This document shows, in pieces, positions 8,766-17,073 of a DNA stretch of 64,000 nt (positions are counted from its first letter, which is position 1; the number at the start of each line of letters is the position of its first letter). The translations under genes and the position numbers were made by a program. The notes under the pieces were generated by a model. That model searched no databases. It was given only the letters and a program-made list of their open reading frames with translations, and was not told the origin of the DNA. The stretch comes from CAYJLW01 sp964370965. GTDB lineage: Bacteria > Actinomycetota > Acidimicrobiia > UBA2766. The stretch covers positions 1 to 64,000 of the forward strand of contig CAYJLW010000014.1 in assembly GCA_964370965.1 (NCBI GenBank). The letters run 5' to 3'.

Positions 8766-11700
8766 GTGCGTCTGCGGAGAGTCCTCGGTGTCCTGACCGT
8801 CGCCGCCCTGATCGGCGTTCCCGTCCTCCGCCCAGATCCCGCCGCGGCGCAGAAGGTCGCGAACCCCGGTCCGGTCACGCTCACCGCTGTGGGAGGCAAC
8901 GGATTTCTCGGTGCCCAGACGTTCTCATTCGACCCGCAGTGCGGCGACGGCCTCGACAACGACGCCACGCCCGACGGCCTCGTCGACTACCCGGCCGACC
9001 CCAAATGCACGGCCACGAACGACCAGTCCGAGACCCAAGCCGGCTACCAGGCCCCCGTGACGCTCACGGGTTCCGTCGCCGCCAACGGGGCCGTCACGGT
9101 CCCGCGGGCGAACTTCGTCTTCCCTCCCCAGGTGATCACAGATCCCCTCACGGTCACGGTCACGATCACGGCCAACAGTGACGCCACGGGCACGATGAAC
9201 CCCCTCACAGGTGCGGTCACGATCAGTTCCAGCCTCCGCATCGACCTCGACGGCATCCCCCTCTCCGGGGCGAACTGCCGTATCGACCCGCTCAACGTCA
9301 CGCTCACGACCGGTGTGAGCGGCACGCTCGTCGGAGTCCCCTACGACACGAACACGGGCCAGGTCACGGTCGTGGCGAACGACTTCACCGTGCCCACGAC
9401 CACCGACTGCGGGCTCGTGGGCGGCACGATCGACAGCACGCTCGGCCTGCCCATCGCGGCGGGCAACGCGGGCTTCGCCCTGGAGGCGGTGTCCGATCCG
9501 GTCATCGGCAAGGGCGTGGTCGCCAGCGTGGCAACGACACCGGACCCCGTAGTCGTCCAGGCCGAGACCGACCCGGTCACCTTCGACGCCTCCGCCAGCT
9601 ACGTGGCCAAGACGCCCGCCAGCTACCGGCTCGACCCCGGCAACGGCGACGCCCCCGTGACCCAGGCGAGCCCCGTCTTCTCCAAGACGTACATGTCTCC
9701 GGGCAACTTCACGGCCTCCGTGCGGGTGAGCGACCCCGACGGCGACAACCAGACCGTGAGCGTCCCGGTCACCGTGAACCCGCGGCCGCCCAACGTCTTG
9801 CCCGAGGCCGTGGCCGGAGGCGACGTCACGAACGGCTTCGCGCCCCTCACGGTGAACTTCTCCAGCGCCGGGTCGAACGACCCTGACGGCACGATCGTGT
9901 CCCGCTTCTGGACGTTCGGCGACGGCGGGACGTCCAGCGCCGCCGACCCGAGCCACACGTACCTCTACGCCGGGAACTTCACGGCGCGACTCACGGTCAC
10001 GGACGACCGGGGCGGCACCGACTTCGCGGACGTCCCGGTCACGGTGACGGCAGCCGCCAACAACCAGGACCCGACCGCCGCCTTCACGTTCGCACCGGCG
10101 GGGGGCACGGCTCCGCAGGCGGTCGGCTTCGACGCCCGCGGGTCCTTCGACCCCGACGGCGACATCGTGGGATACAACTGGGACTTCGGGGACTCGACCA
10201 CCGGCGGCGGGCCCACCCCGATCCACGTGTACACGCAGGCGGGCATCTACGCCCCCACACTCACCGTCGCGGACGACAGCGGCGGCAGCGACGTCAACGT
10301 CGGGGGGCCGATCCTCGTCCTCGCCGGGAACGCCGCCCCCACGGCCTCGTTCACTCGGGGACCCGCCTCCGGGGCCGCCCCGCTCGCCGTGAGCTTCGAC
10401 GCGTCGGCGTCGAGCGACGACTCCGGGATCACGTCCTACGAATGGGCCTACGGCGACGGCACCACCGGCACGGGCCAGACGCCCACGCACACGTACACCA
10501 CGCCGGGTTCCTACACGGCCACGCTCACCGTGCGTGATGCCGCCGGTGTCACCGACACGGACGCCGCCTCTGTGAACGTGGATCCGGGCACCCCCTCTCT
10601 CGTGGGCTTCCTGGAGACCCCGGCGATCCGTCGGCCGGGTGCCGGCAGCGGCGACGTCCCACGGATGAGCTTCTACGTGAAGACCGACCCCGGCGTGAGC
10701 GTCACCGGTGTCAAGGCGGACTTCGACTGGGACGGCAACGACAACACGTCGACGGCCGCGCCCAGCTCCGTGACCGTCGACGCCCCCGCGGGCGGCTTCA
10801 ACTACAGCCGTGTCGTGCTCGCCCCGGCCGTGGGCGACCCGGGGGGTTGGGACTGCCCCCTCATCGGCAGCGGCGTCCGCACCCAGAACCTCCCCCTGCG
10901 GGCCCGGTTCGCGCTGTCCAACGGCACCGACACCGACAGCGTGAGCTTCACGGTCACGGTCAACGAGCCCAACGACTGCTTCGCGCGCGAGGACTTCGCG
11001 TCCGTGTACGACCAGACACAGAGCGCCGCCCAGGTGGTGCCCGGCGGCACCGTGAACTTCAGCTTCAAGGCCGACGACCCCGACTGTGACAAGGCGAACA
11101 AGGCCCGCTGGCGGCTGCGCCGGCTCAACGACGGCTACACGACGTCCGAGACCGAGGTCAGCATCTCCAACGACAACACCACAGTGAGCGTGAACGGTGT
11201 GGTGTTCCCGTCCCGCGGCCTCTGGCTCGCCGAGGCCCGCATCGGCAGCCTCTCGGGCGGCCTGTTCTGCAACAGCTCCACCACCTACCAGCAGCCCGAC
11301 ACCTACTTCCGCCTCGGCACCGTCGAGGCCAACACCGCTGCAGGCACGAGCCCGACGGTGGCACTCCTCGGCGTCCCGGGCAGCGTCGCCCGCGGGCAGG
11401 CGTTCACGGCGATCGCGTCGACCGGCGACAGCGACAGCGAAGGCCGTATCCAGATGGTCGAGTGGGACGTCGACGGCGACGCCGGCAACGGTCCCCTCGG
11501 CGACGGCTACGAGGTCCGCCAGGTCGGCGCCACGGAGGCCGCCCCCGCCCTGGAGCTGGCTCAGGTCGTGGACACCGCCGGTCTCCCGGTCGGGGCGCGC
11601 ACGATCCGCGTGCGCGTGACCGACAACGGGGCCCTGAACGCCGCCGACCCCAGCCGCGCCCAGGCGACGGCGTCGGTGACCGTGAACGTGGAGAACGTGG

Positions 11701-13223
11701 CCCCCGTGGCTGCGTTCGTGGCCAACCCCCTCACGGGCAAGGACCCCACGACCGTGCTCTTCACGGCGGCGGGTTCCGCGGACGCCGACGGGACCGTCAC
11801 CGGATACGGCTGGGACTGGGACGGTGACAGCTCCGTCGACGAGACCACGGTCGGCCCCGACGCCTCCCACGTCTACGGAGAAGGCACGTACGCCCCCGAG
11901 CTCACCGTCACCGACGACGACGGCGCCACGACCACGGTGGCGGCAGCCGTGCCAGTCGTGGTGGGCCCGGAGAACGTGGCTCCCACGGCGAGAGCCTCCG
12001 TCACGCCCACGAGCGGTGGCGCCCCTCTCGTCGTGAACGCAGATGCCCTCGACGGTGAGAACTCCTCCACCGACAGCGACGGCACGCTCGTGAGCTACGG
12101 CTGGGACTGGGGCGACGGCAACGCCGCCGAATGGGCCGCGGTGGCTTCGCACACGTACCAGTTCCCAGGCACCTACACCGTCACTCTCACCGTGAAGGAC
12201 GACGACGGGGCCACCGACACCACCACTGCCGAGGTGACCGTCGAGAACGTCCCGCCGGTGGCGGACTTCTCCGTGGACCCGCCGGCCGGCGACGCCGCCG
12301 TGACCACGTTCGCCTTCGACGGTTCCACGTCCTATGACCCGAACGGCGACACGCTCACGTCCTTCGAGTGGGACTTCGACGGCGACGGCGGCTACGACGA
12401 GACCACGGCGGGGTCGTCCACGACCCACGTCTACGCCGCACCCGGCCTCTACCTGCCCGTCCTGCGGGTCACCGACAGCCGGGGGGCGACAGGGACGTTC
12501 ATCCTCGCCGCGGGAGTGCTCGTCAGCCTGCCGCCCAACGTTCCGCCCGTGGCGGCCCTCGACGTGCAGCCCGCCTCGGCCCAGAAGCCCGCCGCCCTCG
12601 TGACGGCCGACGCCGGCGCATCGACGGACACCGACCTCTTCGGCGGAATCGACTCCTACGAGTTCAACTGGGGCGACGGCACTCCGAACACGGTGCAGGC
12701 CACCCCCGTGGCGACCCACCTGTACACGGCGCCGTCGGGGATCTACGACGTCACCGTGACGGTGACGGACAACCGTGGGGCCACCGACGACGCGGCGGGC
12801 CAGGTGCAGATCCTGGCGCCGGCCCCGGACACGTCCACGGTCACGTATGTCGGCGGGGGAGCGACCGCGGGCACGGCCACGGTGTCGTTCAGCGTCAACC
12901 GCGTGTCGCTGTTCGGCTTCTTCAACTTCTACATCGGCGGGTTCAGCCTGTACGACACCGCCGCCGACATCCAGGCGAACGGCCTCGTCCTCGCCGCCGA
13001 CACCGGGGTCACCCGCTACGGGCTCAACGGAGCACAGGGCAACGCCTTCGCCTTCGACTTCCACAAGTCGCCGTGGCGCTTCGGCACCGTCGACTTCAAG
13101 GTGGACGACCTCGGAGCCGTCGGGGAGGGCGCCGACACCGTCGACCTCACCGGCCAGGGGCCGTTCGCGGGGTACAGTCTCGCGGCCCCGGTGACCACCG
13201 GGGACCTCGTCGTCCTGCCGTAG
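8766..13223 (+). CDS. Large secreted PKD-repeat protein
   Basis: The 1485-residue protein starts with a signal peptide (RLRRVLGVLTVAALIGVPV, then an AAA site near residue 27). A calcium-site-like CGDGLDNDATPDG segment lies near residue 60. About nine PKD-type domains follow, roughly at residues 257-338, 341-428, 431-520, 521-604, 860-974, 975-1064, 1066-1160, 1160-1255 and 1256-1351. Most carry the W-x-F/W-G-D-G and YxxPGxYTxTLTV signatures. Residues 608-858 form a different beta-rich insert. The last 130 residues are unrelated to PKD, and no LPXTG or transmembrane anchor is visible. PKD arrays are usually extracellular spacers or ligand-binding modules. The start GTG has GGGAGG upstream. The function is unknown; adhesion or surface-layer roles are guesses. 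Confidence 0.88.
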   Translation: MRLRRVLGVLTVAALIGVPVLRPDPAAAQKVANPGPVTLTAVGGNGFLGAQTFSFDPQCGDGLDNDATPDGLVDYPADPKCTATNDQSETQAGYQAPVTLTGSVAANGAVTVPRANFVFPPQVITDPLTVTVTITANSDATGTMNPLTGAVTISSSLRIDLDGIPLSGANCRIDPLNVTLTTGVSGTLVGVPYDTNTGQVTVVANDFTVPTTTDCGLVGGTIDSTLGLPIAAGNAGFALEAVSDPVIGKGVVASVATTPDPVVVQAETDPVTFDASASYVAKTPASYRLDPGNGDAPVTQASPVFSKTYMSPGNFTASVRVSDPDGDNQTVSVPVTVNPRPPNVLPEAVAGGDVTNGFAPLTVNFSSAGSNDPDGTIVSRFWTFGDGGTSSAADPSHTYLYAGNFTARLTVTDDRGGTDFADVPVTVTAAANNQDPTAAFTFAPAGGTAPQAVGFDARGSFDPDGDIVGYNWDFGDSTTGGGPTPIHVYTQAGIYAPTLTVADDSGGSDVNVGGPILVLAGNAAPTASFTRGPASGAAPLAVSFDASASSDDSGITSYEWAYGDGTTGTGQTPTHTYTTPGSYTATLTVRDAAGVTDTDAASVNVDPGTPSLVGFLETPAIRRPGAGSGDVPRMSFYVKTDPGVSVTGVKADFDWDGNDNTSTAAPSSVTVDAPAGGFNYSRVVLAPAVGDPGGWDCPLIGSGVRTQNLPLRARFALSNGTDTDSVSFTVTVNEPNDCFAREDFASVYDQTQSAAQVVPGGTVNFSFKADDPDCDKANKARWRLRRLNDGYTTSETEVSISNDNTTVSVNGVVFPSRGLWLAEARIGSLSGGLFCNSSTTYQQPDTYFRLGTVEANTAAGTSPTVALLGVPGSVARGQAFTAIASTGDSDSEGRIQMVEWDVDGDAGNGPLGDGYEVRQVGATEAAPALELAQVVDTAGLPVGARTIRVRVTDNGALNAADPSRAQATASVTVNVENVAPVAAFVANPLTGKDPTTVLFTAAGSADADGTVTGYGWDWDGDSSVDETTVGPDASHVYGEGTYAPELTVTDDDGATTTVAAAVPVVVGPENVAPTARASVTPTSGGAPLVVNADALDGENSSTDSDGTLVSYGWDWGDGNAAEWAAVASHTYQFPGTYTVTLTVKDDDGATDTTTAEVTVENVPPVADFSVDPPAGDAAVTTFAFDGSTSYDPNGDTLTSFEWDFDGDGGYDETTAGSSTTHVYAAPGLYLPVLRVTDSRGATGTFILAAGVLVSLPPNVPPVAALDVQPASAQKPAALVTADAGASTDTDLFGGIDSYEFNWGDGTPNTVQATPVATHLYTAPSGIYDVTVTVTDNRGATDDAAGQVQILAPAPDTSTVTYVGGGATAGTATVSFSVNRVSLFGFFNFYIGGFSLYDTAADIQANGLVLAADTGVTRYGLNGAQGNAFAFDFHKSPWRFGTVDFKVDDLGAVGEGADTVDLTGQGPFAGYSLAAPVTTGDLVVLP

Positions 13224-13255
13224 GGGTCGGGCGCTCGCACCCCACGCCACCTCAG

Positions 13256-13310
13256 GCCGGCGGGGTGGGGCCCCCGCCGGCACGCGAAGCGCCGCCAGGC
13301 GCGGAGCAGT
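13256..13310 (+). repeat. Dispersed hairpin repeat, family 1, copy A
   Basis: A stem GCCGGCGGGG / CCCCGCCGGC closes a T/G loop and is followed by a tail containing AGCGCCGCCAGG and GCGGAGC, then GTGTCACAG. Copy B at 14.65 kb has the same tail but a different, still paired stem. It lies in the 125-base spacer between the PKD gene and the NUDIX gene and may also terminate the former. Confidence 0.7.
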
Positions 13311-13348
13311 GTCACAGTGAGGCGTGAGCCTCCAAGAAGGCTGTCACG

Positions 13349-13864
13349 ATGGTCGAGTTGCGTCGCATGCTCGTCTGCCCGTTCTGCGGGGAGGTGCTCC
13401 AGGAGAGGGAAGCGGGCGGCCTCACGCGGCCCACGTGCCCTGGCTGCGGGTTCCGTCAGCACGCGAACCCCGTTCCGGCGGTGAACGCGGCGGTCGTGTG
13501 GGACGACCGTGTCCTCCTCGTCCAGCGTCGTCACGATCCCTACCGGGGCGCCTGGGCGCTGCCGGGCGGCTTCGTGGAATGGGACGAGGAGCCCGCGGAC
13601 ACCGCTGTGCGGGAGTGCCACGAGGAGACCGGCGTCGCCGTCGTGCTCACGGGACGTCCCGTCGCCCTCCTCGCGGGCGACGACCCGCGGGGCAACACGG
13701 TGTCGATCACGTATCCCGGCCGCCCCGCATCGGCCGGCCTGGACGACCCCCGGGCGGGGGACGACGCCGCCGCCGCCGCTTGGTATCCGCTGGGCGGGAT
13801 CCCCGACCTCGCGTTCGAGAACCACGCCCGAGCCCTGCACCTGCTCGGGATCCCGACAGCGTGA
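13349..13864 (+). CDS. NUDIX hydrolase with N-terminal zinc ribbon
   Basis: This 171-residue protein should cleave a nucleoside diphosphate linked to another moiety. A zinc ribbon, CPFC at residues 10-13 and CPGC near residue 30, precedes the NUDIX fold. The NUDIX box reads G-FVEWD-E then seven residues and RECHEETGV, matching GX5EX7REUXEEXGU with U as a hydrophobic residue. The layout resembles a shortened NudC, but the NudC array is not complete, so the substrate is uncertain. A second ATG lies six codons in, just before the ribbon. It converges with the YyaC-like gene across a strong bidirectional terminator. Confidence 0.85.
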   Translation: MVELRRMLVCPFCGEVLQEREAGGLTRPTCPGCGFRQHANPVPAVNAAVVWDDRVLLVQRRHDPYRGAWALPGGFVEWDEEPADTAVRECHEETGVAVVLTGRPVALLAGDDPRGNTVSITYPGRPASAGLDDPRAGDDAAAAAWYPLGGIPDLAFENHARALHLLGIPTA

Positions 13865-13905
13865 CCGCACAGGCCGGGTCGGACGGCGGTCGGGTCAGGG
13901 GGGTT

Positions 13906-13933
13906 CCAAAGGGGGGACGTGCTCCCCCTTTGG
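13906..13933. terminator. Bidirectional terminator between convergent genes
   Basis: CCAAAGGGGGGA and TCCCCCTTTGG form a long stem with a five-base loop between the stops of the NUDIX gene (plus) and the YyaC-like gene (minus). The A and T runs inside the arms give T-rich ends in both directions. Confidence 0.75.
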
Positions 13934-13934
13934 G

Positions 13935-14576
13935 CTAGTCCGCGGCGGCTTCGGCGCGGGCTTCGAGGCGGGTGAGGTCGAGCCACACGTGAGCGTCAGA
14001 CGGAGGGCCGACCAGGGCCGAGGGCTGCATGGCGCCCACGGCTCCGGCGACACCGGTGGCGATCACGTGGGCCATGCGGCGCACGAAGCCGAGGCGGACG
14101 GACCGGAGCCGTTCGAAACCGAGGGGGCCGGGGGCGCACACGAGGGCGCTGATCGAGATGTTGCCCACGGTGGGCAGGGAGCGGCCGAAGGCGGCGCCCG
14201 GTGTGAGGCCGTCCATGCGCACGCAGATGCCCCCGACCGGGTTCCCGAGCGCCGCATCGACCGCGATCGTGAACCCCTGCACGCCCTGGACGACTTCGGT
14301 GAGGTTGGCGGCGTGCACGGGCGCGTCGAGCGTGCCGTAGACGCTGACTCCGGGCTGGCCGGCGAGGAACTCCCCTACGAGAGGACCGAGGCAGTCCCCC
14401 GTGGTGCGATCGGAGCCGATGGCGAGCACGTTCACCGGGAAGCCGTTGCGGGCGGGTGCCAGAACCTCAGACAGGGCGCCGGCAAGGGTCTCGCCGGCGA
14501 ACGGATCGTCGACGGAAACGACCGGAGTTTCGGGAGAGGGTCTCTGATGCACGGGCACCTGCGAAGTCGCGAACAA
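13935..14576 (-). CDS. YyaC/DUF1256 family protein (spore-protease-like fold)
   Basis: Residues 45 onward read VNVLAIGSDRTTGDCLGPLVGEFL, then VYGTLDAPVHAANL, VDAALGNPVGGICV and a PGAAFGRSLPTVGNISISALV segment. These are the hallmarks of DUF1256 (B. subtilis YyaC), a putative sporulation protein related in fold to the GPR germination protease. The 213-residue frame starts at TTG; the first 35 residues are unrelated, and GTG codons further in could be the true start. It is encoded between a NUDIX gene and a WhiG/FliA-type sigma factor, the latter on the same strand. Its activity has not been defined to my knowledge. It is unusual outside endospore formers. Confidence 0.75.
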   Translation of the reverse strand: MFATSQVPVHQRPSPETPVVSVDDPFAGETLAGALSEVLAPARNGFPVNVLAIGSDRTTGDCLGPLVGEFLAGQPGVSVYGTLDAPVHAANLTEVVQGVQGFTIAVDAALGNPVGGICVRMDGLTPGAAFGRSLPTVGNISISALVCAPGPLGFERLRSVRLGFVRRMAHVIATGVAGAVGAMQPSALVGPPSDAHVWLDLTRLEARAEAAAD

Positions 14577-14653
14577 GAGGTCGGGAAAACGCTCCCCATA
14601 CAGTTCGCCACAATACGGCGCGATTCATGTCATGCACATGACGTAATCCTGTG

Positions 14654-14717
14654 CTGTGACACGGCTCCGCGCCTGGCGGCGCTCCGCGTGCCCGTGGGGA
14701 CCCCCCACCCCACGGGC
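14654..14717 (-). repeat. Dispersed hairpin repeat, family 1, copy B
   Basis: Read on the minus strand it has a perfect stem GCCCGTGGGG / CCCCACGGGC, a G-rich loop, then a tail with AGCGCCGCCAGGCGCGGAGC and GTGTCACAG, nearly identical to copy A. The stem differs from copy A at several positions on both arms while remaining paired. It occupies most of the spacer upstream of the YyaC-like gene. Confidence 0.7.
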
Positions 14718-14796
14718 CGCGAGTCATGTTCCCCGGGGAGATCCTGCCCGCTTTCTCGGACGTGGTGCAGGCGGCACGTGATCGGGAGGGGCGGTA

Positions 14797-14823
14797 CGTG
14801 GGGGGGACGGAGTCCCCCCCACG
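14797..14823 (-). terminator. Hairpin downstream of the FliA/WhiG-like sigma gene
   Basis: CGTGGGGGGGAC and GTCCCCCCCACG form a perfect 12-bp stem with a three-base loop, 50 bases past the stop of the minus-strand sigma gene. There is no T-tract, as is common for actinobacterial hairpin terminators. Confidence 0.55.
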
Positions 14824-14873
14824 AGAGCCTCCGGGGCCGCCCCGGCACGGTCCCGGACTGCTGGCGGGTCTCG

Positions 14874-15947
14874 TCAGACGGTCGTCTGGGGGTGGTCCGC
14901 CCGGGCGCGGCGGGCCTCCACCGTCCGGGTCACGGCCAGGAGCCGCTCCCATCGCCGGACGTCCGCGGCGTCGAGGATCGTGTGGTCGTTCTCGTCCGTG
15001 GAGCGCGTGCGCAGGAAGTCCTCCGAGCTCATGCCGTGGCGGGCCTCGAGCTCGGCGAGGGGCGTGGCGGTGTTGACGGGGATGGCGCGGTGACCCCCCT
15101 CGATGCGCCCCTTCCAGTCCGACGCGGCGGCGACGGCCGCTGTCATCTCGGCCCGGCGCCGACCGGCCCGCGTGGCTCCCGTCCCGGAGCCCGCGTCCTC
15201 GGGGGCCTCCGCCCCCGACATCTGGGCAGCGATCGCCTCGCGCAGCATCGTGAGGGCGGCAGCGTGGATCTGACTTGCCCGGCTCTGCGTGACGCCGAGG
15301 AACTCGCCGATCTCGGTCATCTGCATGCCCTCCACGTAGTAGAGCGCGATGACGGTGCGGGCCTGCTCGGGCAGGCAGTGGACGGCGTCGGCGAGGTAGC
15401 CGGACAGCTCCTTGCGCTCGAGGACGTCGTCGGGTGTCGGGAGGGAGTCCGTGAGGGCGTCCCCGACGGTGTCCGAGTCCTCGTCGTCGTCACCGAGGGT
15501 CTTGTCGAGGGCGTAGACGACGGAGGCCGACACGGCCTGGTCGACCTCGCGGAGTCTCTGCACCGACATGTCCGTCTCGGCGGCGAGCTCCTCGTCGGTC
15601 GGCGTGCGGGCCAGGGAGGCGGCGAGCGCCGTGCGGGCGGCCTCGATCCGCCGGGCGGCGGCCCGGAGGGAGCGGGGTGCCCAGTCGAGACTGCGGAGGT
15701 GGTCGATGATCGCACCCCGTATGCGCTCCGCCACGTAGGCCTGGAACCGGACTCCCCGTGTCGGGTCGTAGCGCCGGGCGGCTTCGACGAGGCCGAGGTA
15801 GCCCGCAGAGACGAGGTCGTCGAGCTCGACATGACGGGGAAGGCGGGCGGCCACCTGTGAGGCGATCTGGCGTACGAGCGCCTGGTACGCCTCGAGATCC
15901 CTCTCGAGGTCAGCCTGTGAGTGCTGTGCTCCCTGCAGCGGCTGCAT
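14874..15947 (-). CDS. Sigma-70 family factor of the FliA/WhiG type with C-terminal extension
   Basis: This is a promoter-recognition subunit of RNA polymerase. Region 2 (VELDDLVSAGYLGLVEAARRYDP, then VRFQAYVAERIRGAIIDHLR) and region 3 start (RSLRAAARRIEAA) match the sigma-28/WhiG group. Region 4 is QARTVIALYYVEGMQMTEIGEFLGVTQSRASQIHAAAL, near residues 190-230. A further 110 or so residues follow, with no recognisable domain; most relatives end after region 4. The ATG has AAAGGGA five bases upstream. No flagellar genes are in the window, so a developmental or stress role similar to WhiG is more likely than motility. No anti-sigma factor is adjacent. Confidence 0.85.
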   Translation of the reverse strand: MQPLQGAQHSQADLERDLEAYQALVRQIASQVAARLPRHVELDDLVSAGYLGLVEAARRYDPTRGVRFQAYVAERIRGAIIDHLRSLDWAPRSLRAAARRIEAARTALAASLARTPTDEELAAETDMSVQRLREVDQAVSASVVYALDKTLGDDDEDSDTVGDALTDSLPTPDDVLERKELSGYLADAVHCLPEQARTVIALYYVEGMQMTEIGEFLGVTQSRASQIHAAALTMLREAIAAQMSGAEAPEDAGSGTGATRAGRRRAEMTAAVAAASDWKGRIEGGHRAIPVNTATPLAELEARHGMSSEDFLRTRSTDENDHTILDAADVRRWERLLAVTRTVEARRARADHPQTTV

Positions 15948-16167
15948 CCAAGTCCCTTTGTCCGTCCCGGTGGTGATGCCGGGCTGTTCCCTGTGCTCGT
16001 TCTTGTCGGCGGAACGGGCCTCGGCACTGCATGGGGTTGACGACCTGTTGTGGAGCCCGGCACGGGATGGGTCTCGCGGCCCACTACTGGGTCGGCGGGT
16101 TCAAGGCCTCGTGTCGGGCGTGTCCTCGCCCGGCGGGAAGGGACGGCTGATAGTGTGCGGGCCTCCG

Positions 16168-16194
16168 GGAATCAACTCGGGCCCGCCAGAGGTT
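16168..16194 (+). promoter_or_regulatory. Candidate SigR-type autoregulatory promoter
   Basis: GGAAT at 16168-16172 and GTT at 16192-16194 are separated by 19 bases, close to the GGAAT-N18/19-GTT pattern of SigR/SigH ECF promoters. Transcription would begin almost at the sigma gene start codon. Autoregulation is typical of this ECF group, but the match is short. Confidence 0.3.
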
Positions 16195-16198
16195 GGAC

Positions 16199-16768
16199 GT
16201 GGCAGACAAGTCCGAATTCGCAGCACTCGCGATGCCGTACACGTCGGCTCTGTACTCCGCTGCCCTGCGAATGACCCGCAACCCGAGTGACGCGGAGGAC
16301 CTCGTGCAGGAGACGTACCTCAAGGCGTACCGGGCCTTTGCGCAGTTCGAGGCGGGAACGAACCTGAAGGCCTGGCTCTACCGCATTCTCACGAACACCT
16401 TCATCAACACGTACCGGGCGAAGAAGCGCAGCCCGGACGAGGTCGACCTCGAAGACGTCGAGGATCTGTACCTCTACCGCCGTCTCGGCTCCGGCGACAC
16501 GGCGCGCATCAGCCGTTCCGCCGAGGCCGAGGTGCTCGAAGCCATCCCCGAGGCCGCCGTGCGCGACGCCGTCGACGCCCTGCCGGAGCGCTTCCGCATC
16601 CCGGTTCTCCTCGCCGACGTCGAGGGCTTCTCGTACAAGGAGATCGCCGAGATCATGGACGTGCCGATAGGCACCGTGATGAGCCGCCTGCACAGGGGCC
16701 GTCGGGCCCTACAGAAGCGTCTGCACGATTTCGCCCTCGAAAGGGGATACGTGGGGGGAACGTCATGA
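16199..16768 (+). CDS. ECF sigma factor of the SigR/SigH (thiol-stress) type
   Basis: This 189-residue ECF sigma factor has region 2 (RNPSDAEDLVQETYLKAYRAFAQFEAGTNLKAWLYRILTNTFIN) and region 4 (FRIPVLLADVEGFSYKEIAEIMDVPIGTVMSRLHRGRRAL). The NLKAWLYRILTNTFINTYR segment is characteristic of SigR/SigH, which directs disulfide-stress genes. The GTG at 16199 has AGAGG six bases upstream; a TTG two codons earlier is the alternative. Twelve bases downstream lies a small ZAS anti-sigma gene, the arrangement of sigR-rsrA and sigH-rshA. In this group the sigma factor is released when the anti-sigma factor is oxidised. Confidence 0.92.
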   Translation: MADKSEFAALAMPYTSALYSAALRMTRNPSDAEDLVQETYLKAYRAFAQFEAGTNLKAWLYRILTNTFINTYRAKKRSPDEVDLEDVEDLYLYRRLGSGDTARISRSAEAEVLEAIPEAAVRDAVDALPERFRIPVLLADVEGFSYKEIAEIMDVPIGTVMSRLHRGRRALQKRLHDFALERGYVGGTS

Positions 16769-16780
16769 CGAGGGGTTCCG

Positions 16781-16999
16781 ATGGACTGCGGTGACTGCGC
16801 CTCGCAACTGTTCGTGTACATCGACGAGGAGATGAGCTACCTGCAACGTGTGCGGGTGAGTCGTCACCTCCGTCGGTGTCCGCCTTGCGAGGACGCCTTC
16901 ACCTTCGAGGTCGAGTTGCGTCGCTCCATCCGCCGGGCCTGTTGTGAGGATGCCCCTCCGGAGCTCAACGAGCGCATCCAGCGCGCCCTCGACGACTGA
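16781..16999 (+). CDS. Zinc-binding anti-sigma factor (RsrA-like)
   Basis: This 72-residue protein carries the HX3CX2C motif of ZAS anti-sigma factors as HLRRCPPC near residues 29-36, with an upstream cysteine pair (CGDC near residues 3-6) and another CC near residue 53. Its size and position, 12 bases after a SigR-type sigma gene, match RsrA/RshA. These bind zinc and the sigma factor when reduced and release sigma on disulfide formation. It is shorter than Streptomyces RsrA, lacking part of the C-terminal region. Redox control is inferred from the family. Confidence 0.85.
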   Translation: MDCGDCASQLFVYIDEEMSYLQRVRVSRHLRRCPPCEDAFTFEVELRRSIRRACCEDAPPELNERIQRALDD

Positions 17000-17073
17000 A
17001 GGAACCGTTTCGGCGACCCCGCCGGGGGGCGGCTACTCTCGGAGCACCACTAGTCGACGACGAGGATCTCTCG

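Noticed and set aside
8925..13283. A 1452-codon open frame antisense to the PKD protein gene
   Set aside because: Its composition is that of the complement of G+C-rich codons (Arg, Gly, Val, His), it has no recognisable domain, and the plus strand carries a signal peptide and clear PKD repeats.
13509..15860. 783-codon plus-strand frame across the NUDIX, YyaC-like and sigma genes
   Set aside because: It spans three real genes, two on the opposite strand, as well as a terminator.
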